The translations under genes and the position numbers were made by a program. From assembly GCF_022601895.1 (NCBI RefSeq), contig NZ_JAKVIO010000002.1:1-64000 (forward strand): a stretch of 64,000 nucleotides of DNA, given 5' to 3'. The notes under the pieces are model-generated. The model was not told where the DNA came from. It searched no databases and saw nothing but the letters and a program-made list of their open reading frames with translations. The number at the start of each line of letters is the position of its first letter. Positions within the stretch are counted from its first letter, which is position 1. Positions 34,038-41,670 of this stretch are shown here, one piece after another. The stretch comes from Sphingomonas sp. LaA6.9 (GTDB lineage Bacteria; Pseudomonadota; Alphaproteobacteria; Sphingomonadales; Sphingomonadaceae).

Positions 34038-34823
34038 ATGAAATATATCGTCGCGCTATCGATTGTTGCCGCTGCCGCAGGGGCTGCAGCAGAACAGCCC
34101 GCGCAGCGGCCTGCAGGGTCAATGCTGGGCAAGGGCTATCTCGAATCGGGACCCATGCCGGACAGCACTGTCCTCTCGCCCGCTCCCCCCGTGCCGGGTT
34201 CGGCGGCCGAGGCGCGTGACGTTGAGGCAGCCAATGCTGCGCTTCCGCTGAGGGGCAGCACTCGCTGGGCGTTGGCGACTGCTGATGCGGACCTGTTCAG
34301 CCCCAAGTCGACAATACCGCTGTCCTGCGCGGCGGGTGTCGAGATCAGCGCCCAAACCACGCCAAAGCTGGAAAAGCTGCTCCGCAAGACGACGGCCGAT
34401 CTCGGCCTGTCGACGGCGGCGATCAAGAAAGCGCATCAGCGCTCACGCCCCTTCATGGTCAATGGCGAGCCGACCTGCACGCCCGACTGGGAACCGATGC
34501 TGCGCAAGGACGGATCCTATCCGTCGGGCCACAGCGCCATTGGTTATGGCTGGAGCCTGATCCTTGCCGAGCTGATGCCCGAACGCGCCGCCCGGATCGT
34601 TGCACGCGGACGTGCCTTTGGCGACAGCCGTCGCATCTGCAATGTCCATTGGCTGAGCGATATCGAGGAAGGTCGCGTGGCGGCGGCGGCGACGGTCGCG
34701 CGATTGCATTCGAATCCCGTTTTCCAGAAGGACCTGAAGGCCGCGCGCGCGGAACTGAAGAAGGTGAAGGCACAGCCGTCCAATTGCGATGCGGAATCGC
34801 AGGCGCTCAACGCAGCGCCGTGA
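34038..34823 (+). CDS. Secreted PAP2-type class A acid phosphatase
   Basis: This 261-residue protein has a signal peptide (MKYIVALSIVAAAAGAAA) and the three PAP2 motifs. These are KKAHQRSRP (K-x6-RP), SYPSGHSAIG and SRRICNVHWLSD (S-R-x5-H-x3-D), the last two including the nucleophile His and its partners. Class A nonspecific acid phosphatases (PhoN-like) act in the periplasm on organic phosphates. A phosphatase in the middle of a catabolic operon is unexpected. It might remove phosphate from an exported or imported conjugate, or be unrelated to the pathway. Confidence 0.9.
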   Translation: MKYIVALSIVAAAAGAAAEQPAQRPAGSMLGKGYLESGPMPDSTVLSPAPPVPGSAAEARDVEAANAALPLRGSTRWALATADADLFSPKSTIPLSCAAGVEISAQTTPKLEKLLRKTTADLGLSTAAIKKAHQRSRPFMVNGEPTCTPDWEPMLRKDGSYPSGHSAIGYGWSLILAELMPERAARIVARGRAFGDSRRICNVHWLSDIEEGRVAAAATVARLHSNPVFQKDLKAARAELKKVKAQPSNCDAESQALNAAP

Positions 34824-34855
34824 TTCACGCCGAAAGATACGAGGGAGTTGAGTAA

Positions 34856-35509
34856 ATGAGCGATATCAAGCCACGCATCCTGCACCTGCCGCGCGCAGAG
34901 TGGACGGACGACGCACGTGAAGTCTTTGCCTTCTGGGGCGAGCCCAATGCGTGGGAAGAGGGCTCGAAAACCAACGTCATGATGGTGATGGCCAACCACC
35001 CCGATCTGGGCAAGGCCTACAACATCTGGGGCAAGCACCTGCTGATGTCGAACACACTGGGGACGCGCTACCTCGAACTCGTCATCCTGCGCGTCGCCTG
35101 GCGCGTGAAGTCCGCCTATGAGTGGCACAATCATGTGGGTTATGGCCTGAATGCGGGCCTGACGCTCGACGAGATCGCGGCGATCCGCGACTATCCGCAG
35201 GGCGGTAACTGGAACGAGCAGGATGCAGTCATCCTGCGTTCGGTCGACGAACTGATCGATGACGGCACGCTGAGCGATGTGACATGGGAAACGCTCGGCA
35301 AATATTTCGACAAGCGCCAGAAGATGGATCTGGTCTTTTCGATCGGCCACTATGTCATGACCAGCTGGGCATTGTCGGCCTTCGGCGTCGACATCGAGGG
35401 TGGCGCCGACCGGATCGGGTTCGATCTCAAGACCGCATCAGGCAAGGTGCCGGGCAAGACCTACAAGCCCGGCGAGACCGAGGACTGGACCGACAGCCGC
35501 GGGTACTGA
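34856..35509 (+). CDS. Carboxymuconolactone decarboxylase-like (AhpD fold) protein
   Basis: This 217-residue protein has the CMD/AhpD all-helical fold. The conserved region RYLELVILRVAWRVKSAYEWHNHV (read as two parts, about residues 74-97) keeps the family's Glu and His but has no CxxC pair, so it is not an AhpD-type peroxidase. It resembles the larger CMD-family proteins found in catabolic operons, possibly lactone decarboxylases or hydratases. It follows the phosphatase by 32 bases with the ribosome site ACGAGGGAG. It is the last gene before a 326-base gap. Confidence 0.83.
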   Translation: MSDIKPRILHLPRAEWTDDAREVFAFWGEPNAWEEGSKTNVMMVMANHPDLGKAYNIWGKHLLMSNTLGTRYLELVILRVAWRVKSAYEWHNHVGYGLNAGLTLDEIAAIRDYPQGGNWNEQDAVILRSVDELIDDGTLSDVTWETLGKYFDKRQKMDLVFSIGHYVMTSWALSAFGVDIEGGADRIGFDLKTASGKVPGKTYKPGETEDWTDSRGY

Positions 35510-35835
35510 GTTGGTCGCGCAGCACTGCAGTGGCACGCGGTGTCGGAGCGAGGATATCGGCCCTGACCATGCCGACCATTATTCCGACGCCCTTCGATAT
35601 GAGCGCGGGCTATGGTTGATCGCCCACCGTCGCATTCGGCACGACTGGCAGGCTCCGGACAGCCTGTTTCGCGAGGCAGTTGCGCGGACGCGTCGAGGCG
35701 CGGATCATGCCGTGGCCGTATCGTGCCAACGATATCGGGAAGGCGCAATCCGCTTTCCGGATTGCCCGATCGCGTTGGCGCGATAGGCACGGAGGAAGAT
35801 AACTGCATCGACCTCTACGAAGGGACCAACTGACC
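35510..35835. other. 326-base intergenic stretch
   Basis: No convincing gene lies here. An open frame at 35612-35833 has arginine/serine-rich composition and no recognisable motif. An inverted repeat GCAATCCG-N5-CGGATTGC (35745-35765), with weaker outer pairing, could end the upstream transcript. A promoter for the lipoyl-domain gene may lie in the last 60 bases; I see no clear -35/-10 pair. Confidence 0.4.
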
Positions 35836-36066
35836 ATGGCTACCGAGATCCTGCTACCCAAGATCGGCTTTTCGATGACCGAGGGCCAGATTGCCGAATG
35901 GCTTGCCAGCGATGGCGCGCAGGTGACGGAGGGTGAGCCGCTGTACCTGCTTGAGGCCGACAAATCGACCAATGAGGTCGAAGCACCTGCGAGCGGCACG
36001 CTGCGCATCATCGCGGAAGCGGGCGAAATATACGAGGTTGGCACCGTTCTCGGCACCATCGAATAA
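35836..36066 (+). CDS. Free-standing lipoyl (biotinyl-lipoyl) attachment domain
   Basis: This 76-residue protein is one complete lipoyl domain: MATEILLPKIGFSMTEG, the EADKSTNEVEAPASG hairpin and IYEVGTVLGTIE. The Lys at residue 43 in ADKST is the expected lipoylation site; the absence of an AMKM motif argues against biotin. It has no catalytic E2 or peripheral-subunit-binding domain. It could shuttle acyl groups for the E1 alpha/beta pair at 58475-60453. It lies 11 bases before the Gfo/Idh/MocA gene. Confidence 0.88.
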   Translation: MATEILLPKIGFSMTEGQIAEWLASDGAQVTEGEPLYLLEADKSTNEVEAPASGTLRIIAEAGEIYEVGTVLGTIE

Positions 36067-36077
36067 GGCGGCGCTTC

Positions 36078-37181
36078 GTGACGTTGCGTGTCGGGATTGT
36101 CAGCGCGGCCTGGGGCGCCTTCGCGCACCTTCCCGCCTGGCGTGCCATTCCGGATGTCGAGGTGACGGCGATCTGCACCTCCCGGCAGGTAACCGCCGAG
36201 GCGGCGGCGGGTCGGCTCGGGCTGCCGCGCGCCTTCTGGAACGCCGAGGAGATGTGCGCCGATCCCGATATCGATATCGTCGATCTCGGTACGCGTCCCA
36301 GCGTCCGCAAGCCGATGGTGCTGGCGGCGCTGGCGAACGGTAAGCACGTCTATAACGCCAGCCCGCACGCCCCCGACTGGACGGGCGCGAAGGAAATCGA
36401 CGCCGCGTGGCGCGCGAGCAGCAGCATTGGCGTGGTCGATGCCTTTTCCGAATGGATTCCCGCCAACCGGCAGATGCTGGCGATGGTGGAGGATGGCTAT
36501 CTGGGCCGGCCACTCGGCGGCACGTGCCACTTCACCATTTCGCTGTTCAATCAGCCAATCAAGCAATTCCCCTATAACTGGTTCGCTCAAGGAGGGCAGG
36601 GCGTCTCGGCGGTCCGCAACAACGGCAGCCATGCGCTCTACATGTTGCTCCGGCTGTTTGGTCCCGTCGAGGAACTGGTGGCCGATGACAGCCAGATCCT
36701 CAAGCAGTGGGTGTTCCCGGATGGGGATGTTATCACCCCCGAGACGACCGATCTTGCCAATGTCATCCTTCGCTTCGCGGGCGGCCTCGTCATGCAGATG
36801 CAGATCAGCTGGAGCATGCCGCTCCATGACGGCTGGCTGATCGACGTGTTCGGCGAAAAGGGTCGTCTCGTTTCTTCATCGCCCACATTCCCGACCGCGC
36901 GAGACTGCACCCTTCGCGGCGGGCAACTGGGAGGGGCGCTGGCGGAGATCGAGATCCCTGACCGGTTCAGGACCGTTCAGGGCATCGGGCTCGACTGGCA
37001 GAGCGAGCCGCAGCCGAGCTTCCCGATGGCACTGTCGATGCACAATATGGTCGAAGCTATCGAAGGTCGCGCACATGGCGCACCCGATTTCGCGCAGGCG
37101 CTCGAGGTGGAGCGCATTCAGGAAGCGATCCGGCTGTCGAGTCTCGAGCGGCGCTGGGTGAGGGTTTCGGACATCGTCTGA
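36078..37181 (+). CDS. Gfo/Idh/MocA-family oxidoreductase
   Basis: This 367-residue protein has an N-terminal Rossmann fold (LRVGIVSAAWGAFAHLPAW) and the C-terminal beta-sheet domain of the family (PFGG-like SLFNQPIKQFPYNWF; HDGWLIDVFGEKGRLV). The normally conserved Glu-Lys-Pro after GKHV is replaced (GKHVYNASPHAPDW), so the usual catalytic Lys is missing. It starts with a GTG 11 bases after the lipoyl-domain gene. Family members are NAD(P)-dependent sugar or cyclic polyol dehydrogenases; here the reaction is uncertain. Confidence 0.85.
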   Translation: MTLRVGIVSAAWGAFAHLPAWRAIPDVEVTAICTSRQVTAEAAAGRLGLPRAFWNAEEMCADPDIDIVDLGTRPSVRKPMVLAALANGKHVYNASPHAPDWTGAKEIDAAWRASSSIGVVDAFSEWIPANRQMLAMVEDGYLGRPLGGTCHFTISLFNQPIKQFPYNWFAQGGQGVSAVRNNGSHALYMLLRLFGPVEELVADDSQILKQWVFPDGDVITPETTDLANVILRFAGGLVMQMQISWSMPLHDGWLIDVFGEKGRLVSSSPTFPTARDCTLRGGQLGGALAEIEIPDRFRTVQGIGLDWQSEPQPSFPMALSMHNMVEAIEGRAHGAPDFAQALEVERIQEAIRLSSLERRWVRVSDIV

Positions 37182-37193
37182 AGGCATCACCGA

Positions 37194-37234
37194 GTCACTT
37201 TGACATGATTATGTCAAAGTGACATGATCGTTTC
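37194..37234 (+). promoter_or_regulatory. Operator and probable leaderless promoter of the MarR gene
   Basis: A perfect 13-bp inverted repeat GTCACTTTGACAT-N4-ATGTCAAAGTGAC covers 37194-37223. Within it lies a perfect -35 box TTGACA (37200-37205), followed after 17 bases by CATGAT (37223-37228). That places the transcription start at or next to the ATG at 37235, so the mRNA is probably leaderless, which fits the lack of a ribosome site. TGACATGAT is repeated at 37201 and 37220. Binding of the MarR product here would shut off its own operon. Confidence 0.68.
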
Positions 37235-37702
37235 ATGCAAAGTCGGTTCGATTCCCTCAATCCGCTTGTCGTGCTGGTCGATGAGACCAGCCGGCTGAGC
37301 GGGCGTCTGAAAAGCGTCTTCGCCGATGTCCGGCGGTCGGTCGGGCTCGGGGAGTCCGAAATGATGGTGCTTGCCGCGGTGGTGGAAGCCGAACGGGCGC
37401 CCACCGTACCGCAGATCGGGCGATCGCTTGGACATCCGCGGCAATTGATCCAGCGCGCGGCCAATGCGCTGATCGTCGAAGGGCTGATCGACACCGTGGC
37501 CAATCCCGACCACAAGCGCGCGACCTTGTTGCGCGCAACCGAGCGTGGCGTGGCTCTGAAGCGCCAGGCCGATGCGCGCGCCGATGCCATCGCACGCTCG
37601 CTGTCCACAACTCTGGACCTCGAAAGCGCGCGGGACGTCGCGCACGCGCTGGGCGCCATCCGCCGGCAACTCGAAGCCGAGCTGCGCATCAGGGAGGATT
37701 GA
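37235..37702 (+). CDS. MarR-family transcriptional regulator
   Basis: This 155-residue MarR-like regulator has the winged helix (ESEMMVLAAVVEAERAPTVP; QIGRSLGHPRQLIQRAANAL as recognition helix) and the wing with DHKRATLLRATERG. A coiled helical pair at each end would form the dimer. It leads the operon with the APH kinase (stop overlaps the next ATG by one base), acyl-CoA dehydrogenase and two SDRs. The 30-bp palindrome in its promoter argues for autorepression, relieved by a pathway acyl-CoA or acid. Confidence 0.9.
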   Translation: MQSRFDSLNPLVVLVDETSRLSGRLKSVFADVRRSVGLGESEMMVLAAVVEAERAPTVPQIGRSLGHPRQLIQRAANALIVEGLIDTVANPDHKRATLLRATERGVALKRQADARADAIARSLSTTLDLESARDVAHALGAIRRQLEAELRIRED

Positions 37703-38778
37703 TGTCGAAGATCGAACATAATCTCGACGCGCTCGCGAACATTCCGCGTCTCACCGAATGGCTCGACGCGCATGTTCCCGAGCTGGGCAAAGGCCCGCTC
37801 AGGACCGCGTTGCTCCATGGCGGCCAGTCCAATGTCGTGCTCACGCTCGATCGTGGCGAAGGGTCGATGGTGCTGCGCCGTCCGCCCGCCGTGCCGCCGC
37901 CGGGCGCCGAGAACGGCGTGCTGCGCGAGGCACGCATTCTGACGGCGCTCAACCAGACCGAGGTGCCGCATCCCGTGTGTCACGCCTCGTGCGATGACCC
38001 GTCGGTGATCGGCGCGCCCTTTTACGTGATGGAGAAGGTCGGCGGCTGGGCGCCGAACCTGCGCGACGGGAAGATCCACAACGCGCCGCCCTTCGATAAG
38101 ATGCCCTATACCTATGGCATTCCCTTCGCGATCGTCGACGGGCTGGTCGCATTGGCCAACGTCGATTACGAGGCGATCGGGCTTGGCGACTATGGCCGGC
38201 CGGGCAATTTCCTCGAACGCCAGGTCGATCGCTGGGTGGGGCAGCTTGCGTCCTACAAGGATCGCTACGGCTATGCGGGTCGCGATCTGCCCGGCTATGC
38301 CGAAACCGAGGCATGGTTGCGCGCCAATGTGCTGAAGAAAGAGGTGCGCGGCATCATCCACGGCGATGTCGGCACGCCCAACATGATGTTCCGTCCGGGC
38401 CCGCCGGCAAGGCTGGTGGCGATGCTCGACTGGGAGCTGTCGACGATCGGCGATCCGATGCTCGATATCGGCTGGTTCACCGGATCGATGCGCGACGAGC
38501 GCGAGCCCGACCGCGTTCAGGGAACGGGCCTCTACGATGCCACGCAGTTTCCGACGCAGCAGGAACTGGCGCGTTATTATTGCGCGGGCACGGGGCGCGA
38601 CATGGCCGATTTCTACTATTTCTCGGTGCTCGCCAAGTTCAAGTCGGGCTGCCTCATGGAATACAAGGTCGCGCAGGCGGAGGCGGGGCATTTGCCCAAG
38701 GAAACCGGCCGCTTTTTCGCAAATATCGTGCTCGCCTGCTTTCGCGACGCCGCAGACATGATCCGGAGGATGCCATGA
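37702..38778 (+). CDS. APH-family phosphotransferase, LvaA/ACAD10-type hydroxyacyl-CoA kinase
   Basis: This 358-residue protein is an aminoglycoside-phosphotransferase-fold kinase. The catalytic loop is HGDVGTPN (His220 to Asn227) and the metal-binding block LDWELSTIGDP (Asp243). The lobe around LLHGGQSNVVLTL is the nucleotide-binding N-lobe. In levulinate catabolism (LvaA) and in the N-terminal domains of ACAD10/ACAD11, this kinase phosphorylates the 4-hydroxyl of a 4-hydroxyacyl-CoA. The next gene (ATGA overlap) is an acyl-CoA dehydrogenase, the same pairing that is fused in ACAD10/11. A free sugar or drug substrate is unlikely here. The acyl chain length is unknown. Confidence 0.85.
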   Translation: MSKIEHNLDALANIPRLTEWLDAHVPELGKGPLRTALLHGGQSNVVLTLDRGEGSMVLRRPPAVPPPGAENGVLREARILTALNQTEVPHPVCHASCDDPSVIGAPFYVMEKVGGWAPNLRDGKIHNAPPFDKMPYTYGIPFAIVDGLVALANVDYEAIGLGDYGRPGNFLERQVDRWVGQLASYKDRYGYAGRDLPGYAETEAWLRANVLKKEVRGIIHGDVGTPNMMFRPGPPARLVAMLDWELSTIGDPMLDIGWFTGSMRDEREPDRVQGTGLYDATQFPTQQELARYYCAGTGRDMADFYYFSVLAKFKSGCLMEYKVAQAEAGHLPKETGRFFANIVLACFRDAADMIRRMP

Positions 38779-40070
38779 TCGATTTTTCCGTCGAACCCGA
38801 ATTTCAGGAAAAGCTCGACTGGATGAACCGCTTCGTCCGCGACGAATGCGAGACGATGGACCTGCTCTTTCCCGGCGCGGGCACCATGTATGACATGAGT
38901 AACACCAAGGCGCGCGCGCATCTGGAGCCGCTGCGCGACCAGGTGAAGGCAAAAGGCCTCTGGGCCTGCCACCTTGGCCCCCATCTTGGCGGTCCCGGCT
39001 ATGGCCAGGTGAAGCTGGCGCTGATGAACGAGATTCTCGGGCGTTCGAGCTGGGCGCCGACCGTGTTCGGCACCGCCGCGCCCGATACCGGCAATAGCGA
39101 GATCCTCGCCATGTTCGGCACCGAGGAGCAGAAGGCGAAATATCTCCAGCCGCTGCTCGACGGCAAGATCTGCTCGGCCTTCTCCATGACCGAGCCGCAG
39201 GGCGGCGCGGATCCCACGCACTTCACCTGTGCCGCGCGGCGCGACGGCGACGAATGGGTCATTTCGGGCGAAAAGTGGTTCATCTCCAACGCGCGCTACG
39301 CCGCCTTCCACATCGTCATGGCGGTGACCAATCCCGACAACGCGCCGCACGAGCGGATGAGCATGTTCATCGTCGATGCGCAGACGCCGGGTATCGAGAT
39401 CATCCGCAATTGCGCGGTGTTCGGCGAGCCGGTCGAGGACGGAAGCCATGCCTATATCCGCTATAACGACGTGCGCGTCCCGCTCGACGCCATGCTAGGC
39501 GAGCCGGGCGGAGGCTTCCGGGTGGCGCAGGCGCGTCTTGGAGGTGGTCGCATCCATCATGCGATGCGTACAGTCGGCCGCTGCCAGCGCGCGATTGACA
39601 TGATGAAGGAGCGCGCGGTCTCGCGCCAGACGCGCGGGAGAAAACTGGGCGATCACCAGTTCGTCCAGGGCGCCATCGCCGACTCGGTGATCCAGCTCGA
39701 GCAGTTCCGCCTGCTGGTGCTCAAGGCCGCATGGATGATCGACGAGGTCGAGGCGGGCCGGCTGCCGCATGGCGCGGCGCGCCAGCATATCGCGATGTGC
39801 AAGGTCGCGACCGAGGCGGTCATGCACGACATCATCGGGCGCGCGGTGCGCCTCCACGGCAGTCTTGGTCTCACCGAGGAAACATGGCTGGCGCAGTTCT
39901 GGGCGGGCGTGCAGAGTCTGGCCTTCGCCGACGGCCCGACAGATACGCACCGTTCGCAGCTTGCGCGTAACCTGCTCCGCGACGTGACACCCGTGGAAGG
40001 ACATTTTCCCAGCGACCACACGCCCACGCGACTGGCGGAAGCGCTGCGGCGTTATCCAGACGCACGATGA
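38775..40070 (+). CDS. Acyl-CoA dehydrogenase, ACAD10/11 (LvaC)-like
   Basis: This 431-residue flavoprotein has the acyl-CoA dehydrogenase fold: SAFSMTEPQGGADPTHF in the middle barrel, EWVISGEKWFISNARYA for flavin contact and RLHGSLGLTEE near the C-terminus. I chose the ATG at 38775, which overlaps the kinase stop; the frame is open to 38313 only through the kinase gene. ACAD10/11-type enzymes remove phosphate from 4-phospho-acyl-CoA and isomerise the product towards the 3-hydroxyacyl-CoA. That role is inferred from sequence type and operon. Otherwise it would be an ordinary dehydrogenase. Confidence 0.9.
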   Translation: MIDFSVEPEFQEKLDWMNRFVRDECETMDLLFPGAGTMYDMSNTKARAHLEPLRDQVKAKGLWACHLGPHLGGPGYGQVKLALMNEILGRSSWAPTVFGTAAPDTGNSEILAMFGTEEQKAKYLQPLLDGKICSAFSMTEPQGGADPTHFTCAARRDGDEWVISGEKWFISNARYAAFHIVMAVTNPDNAPHERMSMFIVDAQTPGIEIIRNCAVFGEPVEDGSHAYIRYNDVRVPLDAMLGEPGGGFRVAQARLGGGRIHHAMRTVGRCQRAIDMMKERAVSRQTRGRKLGDHQFVQGAIADSVIQLEQFRLLVLKAAWMIDEVEAGRLPHGAARQHIAMCKVATEAVMHDIIGRAVRLHGSLGLTEETWLAQFWAGVQSLAFADGPTDTHRSQLARNLLRDVTPVEGHFPSDHTPTRLAEALRRYPDAR

Positions 40071-40813
40071 CCCCCGACCCGCTCTTCGACTTCGCCGGAA
40101 AGGTCGCGCTCGTCACCGGCGGCTCGCGTGGCCTCGGGCTGGCGATGGTGCGCGCCTTTGCCGAGCGCGGGGCCGACGTCATCATCGCCAGCCGCAAGCT
40201 GGAGAATTGCGAGGCGGCGGCGCAGGAGATGCGCGCGCTGGGCGTCCGCGCGCTCGCCATTTCCGCGCATGTCGGCAAATGGGCCGAATGCGACCGGCTG
40301 ATCGAGGAGAGCTATGCCGCCTTCGGCCGCGTCGACATCCTCGTCAACAATGCCGGGATGAGCCCGCGCATGCCCAGCCACGAGGTGACCGAACAGCTCT
40401 TCGATTCGGTGCTGGGCCTCAACTTCAAGGGCCCCTTCCGCCTCGCCAGCCGGATCGCGCAGCGCATGGCGGAGGGGGAGGGCGGCTCGATCATCAATAT
40501 CTCGTCGTCGGGCGCGCTGATGCCCCTGCCCGAGGTCGTCCCCTATGGCGCGGCCAAGGCGGCGCTCAACGCCATGTCGGTCAGCCTCGCGCATGAATAC
40601 GGCCCCAGGGTGCGCGTCAACACGCTCTCGCCGGGGCCGTTCCTGACCGATCAGGCGAGGGATCGGGGGACGGCGGATGCGGCCATTCCCCGCAATGCCC
40701 GCGGCGTGGCGGCGCCCCCGCAGGATATCGTCACCGCCGCACTGTTCCTCGCGAGCCCTGCCTCGGCGAATGTGACCGGAGCGCTGATCCGCTGCGACGG
40801 CGGGCAACGTTAG
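40067..40813 (+). CDS. Short-chain dehydrogenase/reductase
   Basis: This 248-residue classical SDR has GGSRGLGLAMV at the cofactor site, Ser-Arg-Lys after beta-2 (ASRKLEN, favouring NADP), NNAG, Ser in NISSSGALM and YGAAKAA. Its start overlaps the acyl-CoA dehydrogenase stop by 4 bases. In an Lva-like pathway an SDR either reduces a 4-ketoacyl-CoA to the 4-hydroxy compound or oxidises the 3-hydroxyacyl-CoA. Either role would fit. Confidence 0.9.
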   Translation: MTPDPLFDFAGKVALVTGGSRGLGLAMVRAFAERGADVIIASRKLENCEAAAQEMRALGVRALAISAHVGKWAECDRLIEESYAAFGRVDILVNNAGMSPRMPSHEVTEQLFDSVLGLNFKGPFRLASRIAQRMAEGEGGSIINISSSGALMPLPEVVPYGAAKAALNAMSVSLAHEYGPRVRVNTLSPGPFLTDQARDRGTADAAIPRNARGVAAPPQDIVTAALFLASPASANVTGALIRCDGGQR

Positions 40814-40825
40814 GACGGAGAGACG

Positions 40826-41614
40826 ATGCGCAGTCTGTTCGATCTCACCGGAAAGGTGGTCCTGGCAACCGGAGGCATGAGCGGTATCGGGCTCGGCTTT
40901 CTCCAGGGCTGCGCCCGGCAAGGCGCCGCGGTCGTGATCTGGGACCGGCGGACCGAAGACGCGGCGGGGATCGTCGAGCACCTCCGCGGGCTCGGCGCTC
41001 CGGCAGTCCATGTCGAAACCGTCGACGTGTCCGGGGAGGGCGCTGTGACCGCCGCCTTCGCTTCGACCGTTGCCGCGATGGGGCGGGTCGACTGCGCGTT
41101 CGCGAATGCCGGGATCAGCAGCCGGGCGCCGTCCTTCGCCGAGCTCGGCAGCGAGACCTGGCATCAACTGCTCGACATCAATCTGCACGGCGCCTTCTAC
41201 ACGCTCAGGGCCGCCGTCCGGCACATGAAGGAACGCGCGCAGAACGGCGATCCCGGCGGTTCGCTCGTCGCCTGCGGAAGCCTGTCGATCTTCCACGGGC
41301 TGCAGGGCATGGAGCATTATGCCGCCGCCAAGGGCGCGCTGCTCGCGATGATCAAGGGGCTGGCGGTCGAAATGGGCCCGTTCGGCGTGCGCGCGAACAT
41401 GCTCGTCCCCGGCTTCATCCTGACCGGCCTGACCGACGGCAATCCCGAAACGCAGAAGATCATCGAACGCTTCTCGGCGATCACGCCGCTCGGCCGGCCG
41501 GGCGAACTGTCGGACATAGAAGGCCCCGCCGCCTACCTCGCCTCCGACGCCTCGAAGTTCCAGACCGGCCAGGCGCTGGTGATCGACGGCGGGCGGCTGG
41601 TGAAGAATATCTGA
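40826..41614 (+). CDS. Short-chain dehydrogenase/reductase
   Basis: This 262-residue classical SDR has GGMSGIGLGFL at the cofactor site, Asp after beta-2 (IWDRRTE, favouring NAD), NAGIS, Ser in ACGSLSIF and YAAAKGA. It lies 12 bases after the previous SDR and is the last gene of the operon. The opposite predicted cofactor preference of the two SDRs would suit one reductive and one oxidative step in the same pathway. Confidence 0.9.
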   Translation: MRSLFDLTGKVVLATGGMSGIGLGFLQGCARQGAAVVIWDRRTEDAAGIVEHLRGLGAPAVHVETVDVSGEGAVTAAFASTVAAMGRVDCAFANAGISSRAPSFAELGSETWHQLLDINLHGAFYTLRAAVRHMKERAQNGDPGGSLVACGSLSIFHGLQGMEHYAAAKGALLAMIKGLAVEMGPFGVRANMLVPGFILTGLTDGNPETQKIIERFSAITPLGRPGELSDIEGPAAYLASDASKFQTGQALVIDGGRLVKNI

Positions 41615-41634
41615 CTTGGGCGATGCGACCTTAA

Positions 41635-41658
41635 GCCCCTCCCTTGAAAGGGAGGGGC
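41635..41658. terminator. Hairpin between convergent SDR and AraC genes
   Basis: A perfect 10-bp stem (GCCCCTCCCT / AGGGAGGGGC) with the loop TGAA lies between the ends of two converging genes, 20 bases after the SDR stop. No T-run follows. CCCCTCCC hairpins of this type are common intergenic repeats in sphingomonads. Confidence 0.5.
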
Positions 41659-41670
41659 GGAGATTCGCGT

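Noticed and set aside
35612-35833. 73-codon frame just before the lipoyl-domain gene
   Set aside because: Arg/Ser-rich sequence without motif or ribosome site; treated as intergenic.
37195-38952. 585-codon open frame on the minus strand
   Set aside because: It lies antisense to the MarR and kinase genes, is rich in Arg, His and Ala, and has no recognisable motif. It arises from GC-rich codon bias.
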